A stretch of DNA of 64,000 nucleotides from Nematopogon swammerdamellus (GCA_946902875.1 OX336340.1:18553566-18617565); one strand, 5' to 3'. Positions 9,113 to 19,990 are shown, counted from the first letter of the stretch. Notes: generated by a model from the sequence alone, not told the origin. Numbers and translations: made by a program.

Positions 9113-10094
9113 TTAGATTCAGTATGTTCATGTTTTGTAGGTTACTATGTAGGTATTGTTTTAACATTGTTCTCTTAAAAAAGTCTCATAAATTATCACA
9201 AATTTTTGGAACCTATGATTTATCGGACAAGAAGCCGATGTCTTACCACTGGCCTGCCCACTTTATGTATACATTTACACACAAAGAGCCTGCTAAGTAC
9301 GAACTTTGTTCACACAATGGAGAGTTCTGTAGCCATTTACTACTTGTGCATCACCGCTGGCCCATCTTTCTCCAAGTCAAGCCTCGCACCCTGCGCCGTG
9401 CGTTTTATTTTCAACTTGAATTTTGCGGCCCCTACTAAATATAATTGAGGAGGCCTGACTTGAATTTTGTTACGTTCCAGAAAAATATAAACATTCCAAT
9501 TTTAAATCAGATCGCTCAAGTCGTTAAGTAGCCACCGACTGTTACAGACGTACAGACATAGGCGGACAGACATGTGACCGATCTTATAATGGTCCCTGCC
9601 TGCGTCACCGGCGACGGAACCCTAAAATGGAGACAACAAAACCGATATGTGGGAATGAATGTCGATACAATATCCCTAAAGCCTCCGTTGTAAAGCAGCA
9701 AATCAGGACAACAGACGCGGTACCCGGCTCATAAAACCGGGAATCGCCTCTAAAACGTGAACCTCGTGAAGGCGGGGGCTTGTTCTTGCCTCGCCGAACA
9801 TTTCATATATTGTAACGTTTGAGAAATTTTAGTTTGTTTTCGTAGAGTTCGTCTACGATTTCGGGTTATTATGAAGTGACTTTATAGTGATATTAGTCGA
9901 CATTCTAGAAACGGATATTATGAAACAGAATTAAATTAAATTATGCCGTAGTTAATAAATGACGCTGACAGCCGCGGAGGCGGAATAGAATTTTCGTTTG
10001 TTCTTGGCTCGACGTGTTCTACGTATACGATCATGTTTTCAACGATCGTGTCGGCTCGATTATATTGATTTTTTTATATTTCTAAGGATATATT
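9113..10094. other. No recognisable feature
   Basis: A frame of 141 codons (9013-9438) crosses the left edge but shows no family motif and overlaps LINE debris. Nothing else was recognised. Confidence 0.45.
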
Positions 10095-10206
10095 TATATG
10101 GCAATTTAAGTACCAAGTGGCCCGCTAGAGACGCTGCATCTTTTCTCCATACTTACACATGTTTTCTTACTTGTAAGCAACGAAATGTCAAACAAATTTC
10201 ATAATC
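10095..10206 (+). repeat. Dispersed repeat I, copy 1
   Basis: TTATATGGCAATTTAAGTAC...TGGCCCGCTAGAGACGCTGC...TTTTCTCC...AACGAAATGTCA resembles 48878-48990 in the same orientation. Class unknown; no coding capacity. Confidence 0.6.
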
Positions 10207-10849
10207 GGGTCTTCGCTTCTCTACACGAAGTCTCAGTAATATTAACATTTAAATAAGCAATTAGTCAAATCGAAGTGATTCCATTTGAATTTGTTCGAAA
10301 ACAATGATTATTTGATTACGCATGTATGATTTTGTTTGCTGATTCTGTTCATAAAGTTGGTTTGATTGGAAGTTAATAATCTCTAAAATTGATTAGACTG
10401 TTTTTTCGAATAGGTAGGTTAATCTTACTAAAACTTGCAAAATGTTCACTTAAAATTAAAAATTTTAGTTCGTTAGTACACTCAAAACAGGTACAATTGG
10501 TAGGTTGAAGGACAACGAGGCAGTGCAAAAGAAAGATAAAATCTAACCAATTTGTCAATTCATGCAGAACCCTGTGAAGATTTCATTAGAATTTCATAAA
10601 TATATTTTCCTAGGCGACATGCCTTTCATAATAATTTTGTACACACGACCGAAGTATATGGATCGAGACAACTGGATATAAGTAGGAATTAATACTTACG
10701 CTAATATTAAAAAAACTCACCCGGATAGTGCTCAGTGCAAAGAATTTGTAGTCATATTATAACAAACTCTTTCGTAGTCATATTGTAGGAAATATAATGA
10801 TAAATAGACAATATATAAATAAATAAGTTTAAAAAGAAAAAATTCTTCC
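10207..10849. other. No recognisable feature
   Basis: AT-rich, no supported gene or repeat. Confidence 0.45.
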
Positions 10850-11094
10850 GTGTTTCGGTTATTTTGGAAGAATGGATGATGTAGGGTAGACTAACGGAAG
10901 AGATTTTTGGAGTGATGTGAGTGGAAGAGTCGTGAAGTGTCTCCCTCAGAATGGTATGGTCCTCAATAAGAGCAAGTGGGTAGTACCGGTAACCGAAAAT
11001 CATGTATAAAGAACATTATGAGAGTGGAAGACGGCAGAGGTGTGTAAGGTCAGGATCGCGGCACGTGGAGATCCCTTGTGTCTGATGTATGTAA
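10850..11094 (+). pseudogene. RTE-like LINE family P, decayed C-terminal fragment
   Basis: CGTGTTTCGGTTATTTTGGA, AGAATGGATGATG, GTGAGTGGAAGAGTCG, CATTATGAGAGTGGAAGACG and CGCGGCACGTGGAGATCCC follow the same order as the family P copy at 30340-30600. In that copy they encode RWFGHVGRMDD...SGRVGKGRSRR. Here the frame is broken repeatedly by indels. The 3' end is GATGTATGTAATAAATA. Confidence 0.75.
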
Positions 11095-11986
11095 TAAATA
11101 AATGTATAACGACCTAATATGAATTTGAATAGACAGCCGATCGTGAAATTTAGCCTCTCACTCGATTTCGTTTGCCTTATGTTACAATCTCGCTATAACC
11201 GATGACAAACCTCAATGCATTAAAAAGGATAGAACCGGTTTCGTCACACGGTTTACTTCATCTACTAATGAACAAAATTTCCTTCAGAAGGTTCTTAAGA
11301 GCAGACCGAATTGATTCACATGATAACATGTTTAGTATTTGAACAACCTATCGTTGTCTGCGTTCGCCAAACGCACTCCCCGCCAACGCAAGAGGGACGG
11401 CTGCACGCTTTCAGCTAATATACTACAAATTACGTCAAAATTTGCCTTTCGCGGCTTATGTTTTCCCGACCCCGATTTTTTTTAATAAGCATAGTTCAAT
11501 CTACGTAGGGAACTGTTTTTTATGTATATCCAAAGTAATGATTCAATAAAGCGAAAGCCATGACCTAAAAAAATCAAAAACAATTTTTTTTTCGTTCGAA
11601 AAATCTACTTTGAATTTTGGCCTTATATATTTAATTTAATTAAACAAAAAAAATATAGTACATAGATTGGACGTACTACAAGAAAAAAACATTATAAAAA
11701 TCGGTCATGGTTTAGGGGTTGGTAAAACTTAAACCCCGTAAGACGATTTGTATGGAGAAAAATATAACATCTGTCTTATCACGTGACCAACCTCTGTCTG
11801 CTGTAAACAGGCGTGTTGATATTGATACCTTAGTTCAAAAGGTGATACAGATAACAGGTGGGGCAAAAGTAATCACCTGATGTGCTGTAATTTTTTATAA
11901 GAATGAAAAACATTGGTTGTACCTTATGGATTATGTGTATTTAATGAATTAGAATATTTTTCATTAAGTCGAGAAAATGACATCGG
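11095..11986. other. No recognisable gene; possible DNA-transposon end
   Basis: GGTGGGGCAAAAGTAATCACCTGATG (split at about 11858-11883) lies just outside the transposase fragment that follows and could be its terminal region. A partner inverted repeat was not found. The rest is AT-rich and unrecognised. Confidence 0.35.
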
Positions 11987-12193
11987 TCAAGTGTCCGCCG
12001 TCAGAATTAATGACCATACGGCATTGATTTTATAACCCATACGGGCGCGTTTTATGGCATTTTTCATCACTTGTGTCAGAACTTCCGGCGATAGGTTCTT
12101 TAAGTGCTTCAAGAGTCCGAGGATATATTCTGGAGCGGTCAAATCGGGTGGTCTGGCCGAAGTCGGAAGTCTTCGACGAAATTCACGCTGCGT
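11987..12193 (-). pseudogene. mariner/Tc1-like transposase, C-terminal remnant
   Basis: The minus frame from 12193 to the TGA at 11987-11989 reads TQREFRRRLPTSARPPDLTA, then PEYILGLLKHLKNLSPEVLT, then QVMKNAIKRAR. The PPDLTAPEYILG block matches the SPDL(T/N)P-D-FLWG region around the last catalytic acid of mariner/IS630-type DDE transposases. Here that position reads E, not D. An in-frame TAG at 12194-12196 ends homology upstream. The N-terminal DNA-binding part and first two catalytic residues are not recognisable, so this is inactive. Confidence 0.7.
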
Positions 12194-12611
12194 CTATACC
12201 ACAGACGAATTATTACGCAACCCACTTCTACGGTGTTTAATTCTTTGTCAAACCAGATATGAGAAGCCGCGGGCTCCGAAACACTCACCACTCGTGGAAA
12301 TATTATTTTCGTAATAACGAATAAAATTATTTTCCAATCAACTGCGTCGAATATTCCTGTACTCTTATATTATATTATTATTGTGTTAGATTGTGCTATA
12401 GCTTGACAACAGAATTTGTGCCAGTATAATTTAATGAGCTGAAAGTATTGTAATCTCAGTCTGATTAATTGAAGAGGGTTTCATATTAGACGGGTATGGA
12501 ATTCGCTTACTAAATTATAATATTTTGAAAACAATTTTATGTAGAGTGTGCCCTTCAGATAATGGATTTCTTCCATTAAGAGTTTCGTACTCTATAATTC
12601 TGTTTTATTGT
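12194..12611. other. No recognisable feature
   Basis: May include decayed upstream transposase sequence (12200-12310), but no frame could be followed. Confidence 0.4.
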
Positions 12612-12704
12612 AAGCCCGACTTGTGACGCCGAGCCACCCATAGGCTCTCTAACGACGCCAATTGACATTCGGTCGCATGCAAAGGTTTCGAATGGCATGC
12701 CGGC
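12612..12704 (-). mobile_element. LINE D 3' UTR fragment
   Basis: GTGACGCCGAGCCACCCATA, CTCTCTAACGACGCC, GACATTCGGTCGCATGC and GAATGGCATGCCGGC match the 3' end of LINE D at 31470-31560 and 42546-42612. It joins SINE-C directly with no spacer. Confidence 0.7.
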
Positions 12705-13049
12705 GTGTTGTCAGCGTGTACCAATGAGTTTTATTCTGACGGAAAAATTTACGTGCATACCTACACCTACTGCTTGACCGTTCGGAACCGGTGTATAACT
12801 GTTCCTTCCCTTGCCCCTTACTAGGCGGCAGGATAAAATTGTAGCCGCCTGGGTTGCTACCGCCGTACTGGATATAAGATGACCACATAGCAGCCTCGGC
12901 TGTGTTCTCCTCTAGTCCAGTATAGCCAGCAATCTAAAGGGAAGTCTCCGATATGGCACCTACATTCTCGGAGCTGATACTGGGCGGTCGGAGCATGTGC
13001 TTTGTTTGGCCCCTCTGACTCAGCCACCCATACCGGATTACATAAAAAA
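12705..13049 (+). mobile_element. SINE-C
   Basis: Sense plus. GTGTACCAATGAGTTTT, TTACGTGCATACCTACACCT, CCGTTCGGAACCGGTGTA, ATAGCAGCCTCGG, CTCCTCTAGTCCAGTATAGC and CCACCCATACCGGATTACAT then AAAAAA. It lacks the tRNA-like head present in the 37589 copy, which is replaced by LINE D sequence. Other copies: 36258 and 48243 (minus), 46343 (plus). Confidence 0.82.
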
Positions 13050-13195
13050 TATCAGATGACTATTTCGTATTATTCGCCATATAAACTGTCTTCGTGTCTT
13101 ACTTGATGATTTTAGCTACGTACGTATTTTGCCCAAATTCTTTGCTCAAGGTGGAGGTCCATGCTGCACGGGTAAAATATCAGCCGAGTTTTGGA

Positions 13196-13246
13196 ACATA
13201 ACACCGATTACTCTGCTTACGCCGATTGTCGGGATACAGCGCGATG
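13196..13246 (+). mobile_element. SINE-A 3' fragment
   Basis: ATAACACCGATTACTCTGCT followed by GATTGTCGGGATACAGCGC and a short ATG-rich end. Only the last about 50 bases of the family are present. Confidence 0.65.
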
Positions 13247-14489
13247 ATAATGGATGTATGAACAGTGAAAACGAATTCAAGCCTCACCATACTACGTTTC
13301 AATAAGTCGTTACAGAGTTGAGTATGAGCTCGACTTAAGGTGCGATTCGGAACCGCGGCATGAGCGGGAAAGGTACTAAAACGTGATATAATTTAATTAG
13401 ATAGTTTCCGCCACCGCCACTCACCCCAGTCACCGCTAGGCCGGGAGCCGATCTTCAACGAAGAGCTCATTGATTTCTCTACTAGCGGTTAATGCCAGAG
13501 TTCCAGATTCAAATTCTGGTCGGGGACAACCGACCGAAAATAAAATAAAATGTAAATATAATAAGTTAGAATAAGTATATAAAGGTCTATATATAAAACT
13601 GTAGAATAAGTTAGTTAAGATAATATGTAAGGCTAGAGATGTAAGAAGTTAGTTAAGATAGGTACGTAGGATTAAGATATGTAAGTTAGATTATATATAG
13701 GCATAGACTAAGATAAATATATAAGATAGAATAAGTTTACAAAAATAAATATGTTGCTGCGTTATCTCTTTTTTTTTACTTTACTTTTTTAAACCGAAAG
13801 GCTTGGCTTACTTTAAGCGACATTGTTACCTCCTCAGTGGTTATAAAAGACACATTTCCCAATCTGTCAAGAAATTTTCGAAGACGAATCTATTTTATTA
13901 AAATAAAAACAATGAGAATTAATATAATATAAAATAGAAACGATGAACAATATATATATTTTAATTCCTCTTTTTTTTCAATCTTCATTTTGTATATTAT
14001 TTTGGTATTCAGTGGTTTCACCTATTGCTTTTATATGTATAATTTGATTTCCAAATACGAGTGAATATAGGTGGTATCTACTTCTAAGAATGCGGGCTTA
14101 TATATTAGGAATAAATAGTATCTAATGACAAATATTAAAATTTAATCAAAAACATTATTAAATTATAGTTACCTAATTTATTTTAAGTTTAAAAGGTTTA
14201 CTTTTAATTGGAGATTTAATAGGTGCGCCATGAGATGTGTATGTGTGCGTTCTTTCTATTGTTACATTTACACCTACAGTGTCCTTGTTCAGTTCACGTA
14301 AATGCGCGTTGTATCTACCTATATTGTTATATTTTGTCTCTACTAAGGCGGATCCCATTTGGCTACCCCGGTGCTTTCCACTATCCTTCAGAACACTACA
14401 ATAGAAGAAGACGCTATCGAGGCTAAGGCTGATACAATATTTACCTAATGGCAATTTATAATATTTCTTATTTGTCACATATGTTTAAC
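13247..14489. other. Unannotated, with a low-complexity GTTAGTTAAGATA-type tract
   Basis: 13546-13745 is a loose periodic tract of TAAGTTAG/AAGATATGTAAG-like words. Before it, CCAGATTCAAATTCTGG (about 13500-13517) resembles a tRNA T-arm or B box, but no complete tRNA can be folded. Frames at 14173-14478 are short and unrecognised. Confidence 0.45.
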
Positions 14490-14646
14490 GTGTGAGTGTG
14501 TAAGTGTGTGTCTGTTGTGACATCGTAGCTCCCTAACGGATGGACCGATTTGGATGCGGTTTTTTTTTGTTAGAAAGCTGGTTTAATCGGGATGGTTCTT
14601 AGTTATGTTTGTAATCAATTATGAAGTAATAAAAAAATGGTCTCAC
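14490..14646 (+). mobile_element. Repeat G
   Basis: GTGTGAGTGTGTAAGTGTGT then GACATCGTAGCTCCCTAACG, GATGGACCGATTTGGATGCG and TTTAATCGGGATGGTTCTTA. The same ordered blocks occur at 63717-64000 next to a GT microsatellite. Class unknown; it ends where the foldback hairpin begins. Confidence 0.7.
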
Positions 14647-14765
14647 TTTCCGTTTACTTACTTAAAGGAGACTGAGGACCGCTAAGTAAGTAAAATATAA
14701 AAACTCAAAGCTGCGCGGGTATTTACTCAGAGGTCCCCCGACTCCTTTAAGTAAGTAAACGGAAA
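14647..14765. repeat. Foldback hairpin with perfect 24-bp arms
   Basis: 14647-14670 is the exact reverse complement of 14742-14765 (TTTCCGTTTACTTACTTAAA then GGAG). Imperfect pairing continues inward over about 25 more bases. It may be a small foldback MITE or a part of repeat G. Confidence 0.9.
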
Positions 14766-15408
14766 TGATTTTAGACTTTTTAAGGGTCGGTTTTTTTTTA
14801 TTTGTAATTAAACTGTTTAATAAACTAATGTAATGAACGCTTACATGATCTAGCTGACTCGCGCGCTAGAATCGCGCTCGCCGATACTGGCGACCCCTCT
14901 GGGAAGACGTCAACTATTCTGATGATATATGAGCGGAGTAACGGCGCCACTCGTAATAACGCATTTTATATGATTTTTGCGGAATTATTTTCCTCGCGCG
15001 TGTCGCGAGGGATATGAAGCTTTGATGATAAACCTCCTGAGGAGCGATGTTAAGGGGTACATGGGTACATGGACGAGGACAATACAATTTGCGGCTTTTT
15101 ATTATTTGAAATATCAGTTACCGCGACTGCGCTTCGCGGTGCCGCATATTATACAACCAATTGTAGATGTGCCAGAAAACACAAGTGAAAACTTCATGTG
15201 AATTGATTGAGTAGTTTTCAACTTATAAGCGAATATGGAATCGACGATGACGCGTCGCTTGGCGCGCTGTTATAGGTTTTCACAGGTTTTCAGCTTAATT
15301 AGTTAGGATGTTTTAAAGGGAAATAAAAACAATAACAAACAAATGACATTGGAAGCAAACGACTATAGTCAATGATAAAACAGAATACATTGTTCCTGGA
15401 TTTTTTGC
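14766..15408. other. No recognisable feature
   Basis: A 74-codon frame (14977-15201) shows no family motif. Nothing else recognised. Confidence 0.4.
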
Positions 15409-15563
15409 CGGCAGTAAATAATGAACATCGGTTCTTAGAAAGATATAATTCGGTTGTAGAGCGCCATCCCTGTCGCACGAATTCGCACGTCTCTGTGCGA
15501 CAGGGACGACGCTCTACGACCGGATTGTCTTCTTCTAAAGCTCGATGTTCATTATTTACTTCC
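15409..15563. mobile_element. Palindromic foldback MITE
   Basis: The left arm reads GGCAGTAAATAATGAACATCG then GTTGTAGAGCGCCATCCCTG and TCGCAC. The right arm is its reverse complement with scattered mismatches, over about 70 bases per arm. The loop is about 16 bases. Because of the symmetry, both strands give similar short peptides (VNNEH...VVER.PCRT), which are artefacts of the palindrome and not genes. Confidence 0.88.
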
Positions 15564-15637
15564 GAGTACTGTACATACATTTTTATGTAAATATATTTTA
15601 TTTTTACTTTGTATTCTACCCTCTTTCAATATAAATA

Positions 15638-16036
15638 AACAAGTGCGAGTCGAATTCGCGCACCGAGGGTTCCGTATCGCCATGTCATGGTTACCGCCGC
15701 CACTCACACCATCTGTGGCGTGTTATGAAATGCTTCATATTAGTTACAATTCATGATTAGTTAAAATGCTTCACCCTTTATTCGGTAGATGGCGCGGGCG
15801 CATATACTTTTTGGTTTCTTCTATGGGAACCCCCATGATTTTTTAACTTTTTTCTTATTTTTATTATTTGTTGTCATATCGGCAATATTAACACATATTG
15901 TGTGAAAATTTCAACGGGCTACCTATTACGGTTGAAGAGATACAGCCCTCAGACAGACGGACGGACGGACGAACGGACAGACAGACGGCGTACGCTTAGT
16001 AGGGTTCCGTATCCCATACCGTTTACGGAACCCTAA
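15638..16036 (-). mobile_element. Repeat F, complete copy
   Basis: Minus-sense. On the plus strand it opens CAAGTGCGAGTCGAATTCGC, passes TTCGGTAGATGGCGCGGGCG, ACACATATTGTGTGAAAATT and the (GGAC)n/(ACAG)n tract, and ends TTTACGGAACCCTAA. It provides the uninterrupted reference for the split copy at 5753-8160. Confidence 0.88.
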
Positions 16037-16490
16037 TAAATGGATTAGCACCAACCTTTTGTTTTATTTTAAACAATAACAGAAGATTACTAAATAAACT
16101 AATGCAGAACGAAACGTTTGGTATTTTTTTATTTTTAAATATTGTGTAGTTTGGTATTGTGTAGTTTGTTACTACCAAATCAATTTTATTGTCGACCACT
16201 CGTTGGTCGGCTCTTACTTATTTTAAGAAAATACACAGTCGCTTTTTCATTTTAACTTCCCGGGTATGCGAACCTTAAGAATGCGAGTGTGCCAGAATTT
16301 TTACATTGCCTGAGGTTTAGATATTACTTACACACTCGTTCAAGATCTCACTTTTAAGGCGCTATTATTCGCGAGGTAAAACCGTTGGGCTGATCTAGAG
16401 AGCCGTGAAGAGACGGCAAACAAAAGAAGTCGTTGTGCAAGTCAATGCTCTTGTGAAGAATGCTCGTGAAAATCTTGGAGATTAGAACTG
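16037..16490. other. No recognisable feature
   Basis: Separates two oppositely oriented F copies. No other structure recognised. Confidence 0.45.
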
Positions 16491-16899
16491 TTTTTACGGT
16501 TCCGTTATCCGTCGTCCGGGACCCTATTACTAAGCCTACGCCGCCGTCTGTCTGTCTGTCTGTCCGTCTGTCTGTCTGTCCGAGGGCTGTATCTCTTGAA
16601 CCGTAATACGTAGCCCGTTGAAATTTTCAAAGAATATGTGTTATTATGGCCGATATACCTACAACAATTAATAAAAATAAGAAAAAGTCAAAAATTCACG
16701 GGGGTCCCCATACAAGAAACTAAAAAGTGTATGCGCACCATCTACCGAAGACAGTATAAAGCATTTTAACTAATCATGAATTTAACTAATTGAAGCATTT
16801 CATAAAACACGCCATAGTTGGCGTGAGTGGCGCTGATCATGACATGGCGATACGGAACCCTCGGTGCGCGAGTTCTACTCGCACTTGGCCGTTTTTTTA
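16491..16899 (+). mobile_element. Repeat F, complete copy
   Basis: TTTTTACGGTTCCGTTATCC, GTCT/GTCC microsatellite (about 16545-16582), AAAGAATATGTGTTATTATG, CACCATCTACCGAAGACAGT, AGCATTTCATAAAACACGCC, then GATACGGAACCCTCGG and ACTCGCACTTGGCCG with a T tail. AGGGTTCCG-type sequence near the left end and CGGAACCCT near the right form a short inverted pair in family members. With the inverted copy at 15638 it makes a roughly 400-bp-arm inverted repeat. Confidence 0.88.
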
Positions 16900-17442
16900 T
16901 GTTGTTTTTAATATCTTGAGCTCAATTGACTACTTGATACTTCAGTATTTTAATATTTATAAATATATATTTTATTTTTTGACAATTATCCTACATTGTT
17001 CCTACCGGTTTCAGTTTTAAATTCATTACCTAATGAAAATCTCTGCTCTACATCCCTTAACAATAATGTCACTATATTTATGTACTTTCTGAAAGAGATT
17101 AAAGAAATTAATGACTAGACGGCGGCGGCGGCGGCGGGGCGGCGCGGCGCGACGCGGCAGTGTAGGTGTGCTGACCGCTCGAGGGACATAGAGGAGGGTT
17201 AGTGAGTTTAATAACATGATTGCAGGCTCGCTGGAGCGTTCCGAACAGGAGATAACTAATATTTATACTTCCCCGGTCACCTCACCCGGCCCCGCCTACG
17301 CAGGACCGTTGTCAAGTGTTGCGCCGGCGGCGGAGGCGGCGGCGGCGGCGGTCGCGGGCAAACAAACGCGAACAAACATAAACGAACTACAGCGAACGGG
17401 GTTCGCTGTGAAATCCGTCAATTATATTTTATTTTATATTTT
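16900..17442. other. Two GC-rich CGG tracts in unannotated sequence
   Basis: Triplet runs (CGG)n at 17117-17160 and (GGC)n at 17324-17356 lie about 170 bases apart, with GC-rich sequence around them. They could belong to a CpG-rich promoter or an untranslated exon, but no supporting gene was found. Short Ala-rich frames here are products of the triplet repeat. Confidence 0.5.
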
Positions 17443-17744
17443 TTAACCGACTTCAAAAAAAGGAGGAGGTTCTCAATTCGACTGTATTTTTTTTATGTGT
17501 GTCCCCTCAGAACTTTCGACCGATTTTGATGATTTTTTTTTTATTTCAAAGCTGGTGCTTCCCGTGTGGTCCCATTTCAATTTGGTCAAGATCGGATTGG
17601 AAAGCGAGGCGGAATCGCGAGGCCGAAGGCCGAGCGATACCGCCGAGTACATTAATAGCAAAAAAAATTACAAAAAAAAACTGTGAAATAAAAAACGAGT
17701 ACATTAATAGCAAAAAAAATTACAAAAAAAACTGTGAATTAAAG
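17443..17744 (+). repeat. AACCGACTTCAAAAAAAGGAGG-type repeat and 53-bp tandem duplication
   Basis: Starts TTAACCGACTTCAAAAAAAG and GAGGAGGTTCTCAATTCGAC, a motif also found at 45102-45145. A unit GAGTACATTAATAGCAAAA...CTGTGAA is present twice (about 17645-17690 and 17698-17740). GGCCGAAGGCCGAGC near 17620 recalls the repeats of the Helitron-like element at 33 kb. No coding potential. Confidence 0.65.
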
Positions 17745-17745
17745 A

Positions 17746-17955
17746 AATATAAAAACCGCCTTCAAAAATGTATGAAATAAAAAAAAATAAACCCTAGAAT
17801 TGAAGGCGGTGCTAAAGCAAGCAAAAATGATGCATGAAAGCAAACATTAGTGGATGATATCCTTTGTGATTTGTGTAGCCTTCTTTAGCACCGCCTTCAA
17901 CTCTAGGGTTCGATTTTTCTTTATTTCATACATTTTTGAAGGCGGTTTTTATATT
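17746..17955. mobile_element. Foldback element with about 73-bp arms
   Basis: The left arm (17746-17818) and the reverse complement of the right arm (17883-17955) are nearly identical: AATATAAAAACCGCCTTCAA, AAATGTATGAAATAAA, ACCCTAGA.TTGAAGGCGG, TGCTAAAG. Within each arm CCGCCTTCAA and TTGAAGGCGG also form an inner inverted pair, so four copies alternate in orientation. The loop is about 64 bases. Confidence 0.9.
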
Positions 17956-17965
17956 TTTTTATTAC

Positions 17966-18934
17966 TTTTTTATGAACCTTGACATGGTCGGCTACGTCGC
18001 CTTCTACACGCGAGACCAATATCAAAACGCCCATCAAAATTTGTTCCTGTGAGAAATAGGTGTCATGTACGTGAATTATTTTGATGGTTACGGCTATTGT
18101 TTTATATATCTATTCCCTCCATTAATACTGGTTTCCGCAATTTCAATAATAAAAAGTTTAGTCTTGATCACATACAAGTAGCAAAGCCCTGCGAGCGTCT
18201 TTCTTCTTCAGCATTGTAATTTTAATGTTTATATTTTCAATATCGTATTCCAACAAGTTATTACTCCGCGAACTTTTAACACACAACGTTAGTACAGTTA
18301 CATGCAAACTAAAATATACATACAAGAACTAATGTTTACATTGGTGCAAACTGCATCAAAATCCGTTAAGTGGTTCCGGTGTTTACCTCAAACATACATA
18401 CATACAGCCAGACGTTCCATTTTATAAGAAGTAGAGAGTAGAGATGGAGACTAACTATTATTGATTTGATTTGATACAAACTCCACCTCTCAAAAATGTG
18501 GCAACCAATTATGAGTTTTAAATTTGACGTTCTAAATTCCAAGTTTGAATTTGTCCAGATGTCTTAAAGCCGGCTAGACGTCTCACCCGTCGGGATTTAC
18601 CAGAGATCCCAAAGCAAAGGTAATTAATCACACGTTGTAAACTTTTCGCAGATAATAATATTCAGTGTGATGTTTTCATTTGTTTTCTAGAGGGACGGCA
18701 CGACGGGTTTATTAACTCAAGAGTTATAATTTTAGGGAGCCAAGTGTTAATTAATAACCTGATATGTACTTTATTTGACTTTATAACCCATTTCGTTAAG
18801 CAAAATGTTATCTTTGCTTTTGAAACGTTAAAAAGATATAATTAATCGAAATTAAATGATACATTTCAATTAAGCCAATATGATTCATGCATCGATTCCG
18901 ATGCATGCAGTGTGCACATGAATTCAATACTTTT
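17966..18934. other. No recognisable feature
   Basis: CATACATACATACAG near 18400 and AAATCCGTTAAGTGGTTCCG resemble words common in lepidopteran non-autonomous repeats, but no boundaries could be set. Confidence 0.4.
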
Positions 18935-19219
18935 TTAGGTACCCGTACCCCGTACGGAAGCCTATTACTAAGCTATTCCATGTACTAAGCTTACAACGTC
19001 TGTCTGTCCGTTTGTCCGTCCGTCCGATGGCTTTAATTATAACCGTAATAACTAGCCGGTTGAATTTTTTACAGAATATGTTATTTTGGCGGATATAACA
19101 ACAACTATTAAGTAATGAAAAAGTGAAAAATTAAGGGGAGTCACCATACAAAAAACGTGTTTTTTTATGATTTTTTTTTGTGGTGCGGAAACCTCTAACC
19201 CGCACTTGAACGGTTTTTC
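18935..19219 (+). mobile_element. Repeat F, diverged short variant
   Basis: ACCCCGTACGGAAGCCTATT, GTCTGTCTGTCCGT, ACAGAATATGTTATTTTGGC, then AAAACGTGTTTTTTTATG and GCGGAAACCTC...CGCACTTGAACGGTTTTT. It lacks the central CATCTACCGAA...CACGCCATA block, like the copy at 27409. Confidence 0.75.
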
Positions 19220-19765
19220 CTCAGTTTTAACATAAATAATCACAGGGATAATAATTTGAACTTAAAACTTTTAAGAAGTTGAGTGAGGGTCGGTGTGTTA
19301 TATGTAATATCTTACCTTTCTCTATCATATTAATCCTTGATGTCTAACCGAGCGAGTAAATTTTCGAAAAAGTCAACCTGAATTACGCAACCTTTTATTT
19401 CTTACAAAATAGCAGTGTCATAGCGAGATTGTGTTATGTCAAGTGACATTCTTTGATATATTAGGTTTATGTGATTGTAAACATAATTTGAAGGGATAGA
19501 ACGTAGGTATAAATACAATCAGGAAAATTGTTATTTGTTTGAATATTAAATTCAAATTGTATTAAATTTGTAGATAGAAATGCTTTGTTTCCAGTAATTA
19601 AAACAGATATTACAATTTACAAGTAATTAAATTAAAATTATTAAATAAACTAAAACTACATATCAAATAAAATTTACCTACAAATGTAATAAATAATTAA
19701 ATTAATAATTAGAAATTAAATGAATAATATCTATTTGTAGATTGATATTAAATTCACGATAAAAC
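19220..19765. other. No recognisable feature
   Basis: Very AT-rich (19560-19760 especially). No gene or repeat recognised. Confidence 0.45.
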
Positions 19766-19990
19766 TTTTTTTTTTATGGAAACTGACACGGTTGGCTACA
19801 ACTTCGGTGATGTCAGTCCATAACACCGGGTGAACTAGGTGCCATGTCAGTGATTCCCCCTTTGATCGTGCCGGCTACACTGAACTGGTCGGAAAACACA
19901 AACTATTTTTACATAGCCGTTTCGACCGACTTTTCATTCGGTGCGGTCGTACCAACCCGGACGGGTTAAACCCTACCACCAAGTAAGATT
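19766..19990 (-). mobile_element. SINE-B, 5'-truncated
   Basis: The plus strand opens TTTTTTTTATGGAAACTGAC, then CGGTGATGTCAGTCCATAAC, AACTATTTTTACATAGCCGT and TTAAACCCTACCACC. The copy ends before any head sequence. Confidence 0.85.

Noticed and set aside
9013..9438. 141-codon open frame
   Set aside because: Starts in LINE debris, has no domain or motif I recognise, and an overlapping frame covers half of it. Length is within chance for this much sequence.
15299..15590. Similar short proteins on both strands (VNNEH...PCRT)
   Set aside because: Produced by the palindromic symmetry of the foldback element, not by two genes.
17216..17446. Ala-rich 76-codon frame as a host exon
   Set aside because: Its length comes from a (GGC)n tract; no splice-site or homology support.
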